From Heliocidaris tuberculata (Eukaryota; Echinodermata; Echinoidea; Camarodonta; Echinometridae), in assembly GCA_025618425.1 (NCBI GenBank), contig CM046850.1, positions 12,188,971 to 12,252,970 on the forward strand: 64,000 nt of DNA, in the 5' to 3' direction. Under the pieces are notes generated by a model, which was given only the letters and a program-made list of their open reading frames with translations, was not told the DNA's origin and searched no databases. The position numbers were made by a program, and so were the translations under genes. Positions within the stretch are counted from its first letter, which is position 1. Every line of letters begins with the position of its first letter. This document shows, in pieces, positions 58,481-64,000 of this stretch.

Positions 58481-60296
58481 GCCCGAGTTTCCAAAATAGC
58501 CCGCTAATTCTGATCCGGGAAACTAACCCGATCAGAACTAGCTCGAGCTAGTTTGTAATGAAGACGCAATTAGCTGGCTATTTCGTGGGTTTCTAGCTCG
58601 AGCTAGAAGCCTAAGTCAACTCGGGTTTTTTGTGAAATAGCGCGCTATTTGGCGAATTAGCCCGCTAATTCGCAGGTGAAGACGCACTCGGGTTTTGACT
58701 CGGGTTAATTTATTCATGACACCAATCCTAGAAACGTTATTTTCCTTATGTATTTCTTGATTTTCTTCTCTCTTTCCACCTTTTCCTTATGTATTTCTTT
58801 GTTTTTCCTTCTTTCTTTTTTCTCCTTATGTATTTCTTTGTTTTCCCCATTATTTATTCTTCTTTCTATTCTTATGTATTTCTTTGTTCTTCTTGCTATC
58901 CTATTTTCTTTATATATTTCTTGTTTTTCTTCTCTCTATTTGTCTTTTCCTTATGTATTTCTTTGTTTTTCCCATTTTCTGTTCTTCGATCTTGCTATCC
59001 TTTTTTCTTTGTTTATGTATTTCTTTGTTCTTTCTGTCCTCTCCTCTTTATATTTCCTTATGTATTTCTTTATTTTTCTTTCTATTCTATATTTTCCTCA
59101 TGTATTTCTTTGTTTCTTATGTATTACTTTGTTTTTCCTTCTCTCTTTTTTCTCCTTATATATTTCTTTGTTTTCCCCATTATTCATTCCTTCTTTCTAT
59201 TCTAATGTATTTCTTTGTTCTTCTTTCTCTCCTCTTCTCTTCATATGTATTTCTTTATTTTTCTTTCTATTTTATCTTTTTCCTTATGTATTTCTTTGTT
59301 TTCCCAATTTTTTATTGTTCTTTAATTTCTTATGTATTTCTTTGTTCTTCTTGTTATCCTCTTTTCTTTATGATTCTTTATGTATTTCTTTGTTTTCTTC
59401 TATCTTTTTATCCTTTCCTTTTGTATTTCTTTGTTTTCCTGTTGTCTACTCTTCTGTCTTTTTATATGTATTTCTTTGTTCTTCTTTTTTCCCTTTTCCT
59501 TATGTATTTCTTTGTTTTCCCCATTTTCTGTTCTTCGATCTTGCTATCCTCTTTTCTTTGTTTATGTATTTCTTTGTTCTTTCTGTCCTCTACTCTTTAT
59601 ATTTTCTTATGTATTTCTTTGTTTTTCTTTCTATTTTATCTGTTTCCTTATGTATTTCTTTGTTTTTCTTTCTATTTTTTATGTTTCCTTATTTATTTCT
59701 TTGTTTTTCTTTCTATTTTGTCTGTTTCCTTATGTATTTCTTTGTTTCTTATGTATTACTTTGTTTTTCCTTCTATTTTTTTTCTCCTTATGTATTTCTT
59801 TGTTTTCCCCATTCTTTATTCTTCTTTCTATTCTTATGTACTTCTTTGTTCCTCTTTCTATCCAGTTTTCTTCGTATTTCCTTATATATTTCTTTGTTTT
59901 TCTATTTTGTTTTTTCCTTATGTATTTCATTGTTTCTTATGTATTACTTTGTTTTTCCTTCTCTCCTTTTGCTCCTTATATATTTCTTTGTTTTCCCAAT
60001 TATCTATTCTTATTTCTATTCTTATGTATTTCTTTGTTTTTCCTTCTCTCTTTTTATCTTTTGCTTATGTATTTCTTTGCTCTTTTCTCTTCATTTATCC
60101 TATATAGTTTTTTTTAAATTTTCCATCTTCGAAGTGCGCATGCTCTGAAGCTCGAGTTTATTCCAAGAACGAGCGGGAATCGCTCGACTCGGGCTGATGG
60201 AGACGGGGTTTTTCAAACTCGGACTTTTTTGTCGAGAAGCTCTGATCGGGCTAGAATCTCGAGCTTGACCAAACTCGGGCTGATGGAGACGCACCT
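58481..60296. mobile_element. TIR element with T-rich minisatellite core, copy 2
   Basis: Direct-orientation copy of 48121-49878, highly similar, including the palindromic left end and minisatellite core (about 58740-60110). Its left terminus lacks the outermost CGTCTTCATCA and starts at GCCCGAGTTT; the right end is complete. Confidence 0.85.
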
Positions 60297-60328
60297 TAAG
60301 AATGAGGGACTGGAATACTTGTGTAGAA

Positions 60329-60830
60329 CTGACATTTCAACTAAATAATGACCTGTATGACACTGTCACTAAAGCTGAGTAATTGCTCTTTACTTTCATA
60401 TATATGTCACATGCTGAAATTATTTGTGTGGGTCTTACTGTTTTTAATTGAAATCAGGGATCAAATTGAAATACCGGAGGTCTTATCCCGGATATCATTT
60501 TTAAGTTTGAAACGTTTTAAAACTATCGTATGACATTTTAACTAAATATTAACCTGCATGACATTAAAGCTGAACAGTTGTTCTTTACTCTCATATGTCA
60601 CATGCCGAAACTTTTTCTGTAGGTCTTACTGTTTGAAATTTAAATCAGGGCTCAAACCGGCATATTCGCTGTTCTCAGCACAGTGTTGAATCGAAAGTAA
60701 AATTTGGACAAAAATTGTCTTTAACTTTGATTGGCTTGGAGAGTTTTATATGACATTTTAACTAAACAATGACATACGTGAGGTAAAACTAGAATAATTT
60801 CTCTTTACTCTCATAACGTTTAACGTTTAG
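60329..60830. repeat. Diverged tandem repeat, about 200-bp period
   Basis: GACATTTYAACTAAAYAATRACC followed by CTTTACTYTCATA begins at about 60329, 60532 and 60748, giving about 2.4 copies. Confidence 0.75.
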
Positions 60831-62357
60831 GCATATCATCGCGGGAGAGGGGGGGGGGGTAAGATTTTGGGGCCACAAATTAGGTAGGAAATTCAAAATC
60901 AACAACTACAACAATAATTATATATAAGAATATTCATCATCATCGTCATCATCATCATCATATCATAGCAGGCGAGGGTACAATTATATCCAATTATAAA
61001 TTAGAAAAATGAAATTATCATTTCCAACCCTGTGAATGCTTCATATCGCCTCGTCCTGCATTCATATTACATCCATTATGTCCCCATTCGTGCCTTTTCT
61101 CTCCCCCCCCCCCCCCCCCCCCCCCCCATAGCCCCATCCTTTGCTAAATCATAATTCTCATTTCAGTCACTTGTGTTTGGGAATTTCTCAATTTTCCCTT
61201 GTTATCAAATTTTATTTTAAAAGTATTAAAAATGATGATACAGAAGGGCTACAACCTAGGTATAGCTTGATTTGCTTGCAGGCCCACTAACATTTAGTTT
61301 ATAAAAATGTAATAAAAGGGGGTTGACTTGCAGGAGGGAAGGGGGTGATATTGATAAGGGGGTGAATTCAGTTGGGGACTGAACTAGCTATCAATGAAAA
61401 TGTTTAAGAACGATTTGATACAATCGATATTGCATTTAGCAGATGCAGGGCTTATTGGTTCAAATAAGAACAGTATTTTGACTATGGCAATTTATTTATG
61501 ATATTGAAAGAACTAAAACAAAGTACAGGTACAAAGAAGTACATTATTTAACACAATGTGAATAGTTATGAAATGAATACGGTAGTCAGTATTTGCTTAG
61601 CAACACAGATTCACAAATTTCTTGAAAGAATAATAAGAATGTCAGGAGAAAGTGAGTTCCAGATATACAGTTTAATCATCATCATCTACAAACGGAAACA
61701 AGATAGTCCCAACAACAATATTTTACATATTTTATATTAAACAGTTTAATCATTTTCAGTATGTATGGACGGTTTATATATGATTGAGAAGATACTGACT
61801 ATATTTTCCTATACACTATCCACGATTAGCAGACGACGGAATTTAGACGCTGTGGAGCATGCGTAGTAGCAATCTTTACTTGGGTGGTCTCCCTACTATC
61901 AATTTGCCGCTTATTTATTTTCTATCAATATAATTTTTTTTTAATAAAGCACTTAAACTATTTTTGAAAATAATTTTATATAAATAAATTTAATTTTGAG
62001 TATAAAAATTTATATTTTAAATATAAATAAAAACCTTTAATAGCTCATTTGATTGTATTAGTTAGAACGAGGTTGTTTTCATTAGGCCCACACACGTGGA
62101 TTACCACTTATAGTTAGTTTGCATAGTTAAGTTGCATACCAACGAGCCCTAGCTGCATTCGCATTCCGAATGGAAAGCGTCGACTTCCACTGTTCATAAT
62201 ATTTGTAACTGTAAGTAAGTTATGGACGATTTTAAGGATTTCCTGTATGTACATGTCATGATATCATTGATTACTAATATTATTAGATAAAGAGCCATAA
62301 CACGTCGCAATAAGAGTTAGGTTAATGGGCTCATTGCCCTCGAGCACCATGCATTAG
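60831..62357. other. Intergenic sequence with simple repeats
   Basis: Contains (TCA)n at 60935-60962, a C run at 61101-61128, and AT-rich sequence. No gene is seen. Confidence 0.55.
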
Positions 62358-62492
62358 TACATTCAAGATAGCTGGATCGTTTCCTGGTGCAGGCGATTCA
62401 TAATCGTTAAATTAAAATCGTTAAATTAAGAGTCTTAATTTAACGATTATGGATCGCCTGCACCAGGAAACGATCCAGCTATCTTGAATGTA
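62358..62492. repeat. 135-bp near-perfect palindrome
   Basis: TACATTCAAGATAGCTGGAT on the left is mirrored exactly by ATCCAGCTATCTTGAATGTA on the right; arms are about 57 bp around a loop of about 20 bp. Confidence 0.9.
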
Positions 62493-62825
62493 AAGGAAGA
62501 AAAACGCTTTTGCTTGTCAGAGAATTTTCCAGTAAAGAGTCTCCCTAAACATGCTAAAAGTGCTGATATTTGATAACCTTTTTTTTTTCTTTTTTTTTTT
62601 GCTTGTCGGAGAATTTTTGAGTAAAATTTTGATTTAGCAGTAAAATTGTTTATATAGCAGAATTTTCACTGCTCGCTAGCAGAATTGTATTTTTTTTCGC
62701 TGGCCACACTGATACAGAGGCGTATAGTGCCTGCGTTCATTATCAATATCAGCAGTTCCGACCAATCATGCCAATTGTGCGCCTTATTTTTCCCATTGTC
62801 ATGATTGTAAATGTAATGAGTTTTA

Positions 62826-63429
62826 TTAAAGGAGAATGAAACCCTGGGGAAATATCAATTTTAATGAAAAGAGAGGATAGAGAGAAGCAATTTTTAAAAA
62901 GTTCCATCAAAATCGGTTACGAAATGAAAAAGTTATGAACGTTTGAAAAGTCTTAATTTACTTTCTAAGGCGATCCTCAAATTGGCAATGTTGCTTCAAA
63001 ATGGCAGGTTTAGTAATAGTAGACCCTAGTACAACTCTCAATATGTTTTGTACACAAAATTTCATATTTTCTCCATTATCTCTAAAGATGCTGCTTGTCT
63101 TTTTATGAACTCAACATAGTCTATGTTGTGTCAAATACATTTTCCCATGATATATCTTGAGCTAAGAAGGAGACAAGCTGCACCTTGAGAGATAATGGGG
63201 AAAATATGAAAGTTTGTGTACAAAACATAGCTGTACTAGTACTAAACCTGTCACTTTGAAGCAACATTGCCAATTTGAGGATTGCCATAGAAAGTAAATT
63301 GAGAGTTTTCAAACTTTCATAACTTTCTCATTTCGTAACCGATTTTGATGGAACTGTTTAAAAATTGCTTCTCTCTATCCTCTCTTTTCATTAAAATTGA
63401 TTTGTCCCCAGGGTTTCATTCTCCTTTAA
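62826..63429. mobile_element. TTAA-flanked foldback MITE near the GPCR start
   Basis: TTAAAGGAGAATGAAACCC on the left and its inverse ending TCTCCTTTAA on the right. The arms are about 250 bp with moderate mismatches (TCAAATTGGCAATGTTGCTTC mirrored). The terminal sequence matches the copy at 34915. It ends 157 bp before the GPCR start codon. Confidence 0.87.
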
Positions 63430-63586
63430 CATGAGAGTTTTTTTTTCATTTTTGTTATCGGGGTATTCCCAGTAGATCCAAGTGTAGTCAGTCATGAGTC
63501 CTCAGGATGAATCAGTTTGGATTCTCGCCGGCTTGTAGCTGAGCTGACTTTCTGCTCCCACTGTCCAGCTGCGGTGTCCTCAAGAA

Positions 63587-63987
63587 ATGGATGGCACAGT
63601 CGTCTATACTTCAGACCTGGCCAGTACCACAGCTTCCTTACCTGACGATGCAGTAGCCTCTGATGTTTTATATGCAACGCCAAAATGGACCATCATCTTG
63701 GAAGCAACTACCCTGGCACTGATTGCCATTATAGCTGGTGCTCTCAATACAATTATCATCTACACCATCCACAAGAGGACGTACCTGCAGAATGCGAGCA
63801 ATCGCTTCATCTACAGTATGACAATTGCCAATGCAGTGATGACATTCACAGTGTTGCCTTTCAACCTTGCAGCCTGCTTGCTACGGGAATGGATTTTTGG
63901 TGTGGTGATGTGCAACCTGATGGGCTTCATCACTCTGTGTACACTGACAGGTTCTCTCTTTAATGTGGCACTCATTACCTTGGACAG
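63587..63987 (+). CDS. Class A GPCR resembling GPR161, first coding exon (partial)
   Basis: The exon starts at AAGAAATGG (good initiation context) and ends at the donor CAG|GTAAAG after 133 codons plus two bases. The extracellular N-terminus of about 33 residues has no signal peptide. TM1 is about 34-62 with N54 (1.50) in GALN. TM2 is about 73-99 with Asn at 82 in place of the usual Asp 2.50. ECL1 holds REWIFG, and C109 is the 3.25 disulfide Cys. TM3 ends at TLDR, the DRY motif being cut by the intron. REWIFGVV and the Asn at 2.50 both occur in GPR161, a ciliary receptor that restrains Hedgehog signalling, so it is the best guess. Other orphan class A receptors cannot be excluded because six-sevenths of the useful diagnostic regions lie beyond the window. 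Confidence 0.85.
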
Positions 63988-64000
63988 GTAAAGTGATTCT

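Overview
This window is eukaryotic nuclear DNA, most likely from a marine deuterostome and probably an echinoderm. It is AT-rich, has long introns with GT-AG borders, many ACATGTAC-type words, tRNA-derived SINEs, and dense foldback MITEs. The echinoderm call is inference from repeat style and gene content; no taxon-specific gene settles it.

Three host genes can be supported. (1) On the + strand, 779-22250 is the 3' part of a gene for a type I membrane protein: two Cys-rich GCC2/GCC3 (ephrin-receptor-like) exons, a Thr/Ser/Pro stalk, one transmembrane helix and an acidic tail. Its fourth intron in the window is 16 kb long. (2) On the - strand, 41837-27637 is a complete mitochondrial methionyl-tRNA synthetase gene (MARS2) in 12 exons; all splice phases close and give 587 residues. 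(3) On the + strand, 63587-63987 is the first coding exon of a class A GPCR resembling GPR161, which runs off the window after the Asp-Arg of the DRY motif.

The rest is almost entirely repeats. The 16-kb intron (4195-20445) holds a TTAA-flanked foldback MITE split by a young LTR-type element (159-bp direct repeats differing at one base, an 818-aa Gag/protease-like ORF, no reverse transcriptase). It also holds a diverged direct duplication (12117-13977 and 14546-18309). The space between genes 1 and 2 contains a near-perfect 206-bp palindrome carrying a hammerhead-ribozyme-like core on each strand (23290-23495). MARS2 introns carry an L1/Tx1-like LINE 3' end, a SINE, several MITE families, TTAGGG-like tracts and a second copy of the TTAA MITE.

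Between MARS2 and the GPCR (42-63 kb) lies a repeat field: a hAT-like element with an 8-bp target duplication, TTAA foldbacks, two 1.8-kb copies of a TIR element with a T-rich minisatellite core, a decayed LINE, and the 3' half of a Ty3/gypsy-like LTR retrotransposon. That retrotransposon encodes integrase followed, in the env position, by an SGNH-hydrolase (GDSL esterase) domain with recognisable Ser, Gly, Asn and Asp-His blocks, broken by one stop codon. The SGNH cargo, the ribozyme palindrome and the LTR element lacking a protease Asp are the most interesting observations.
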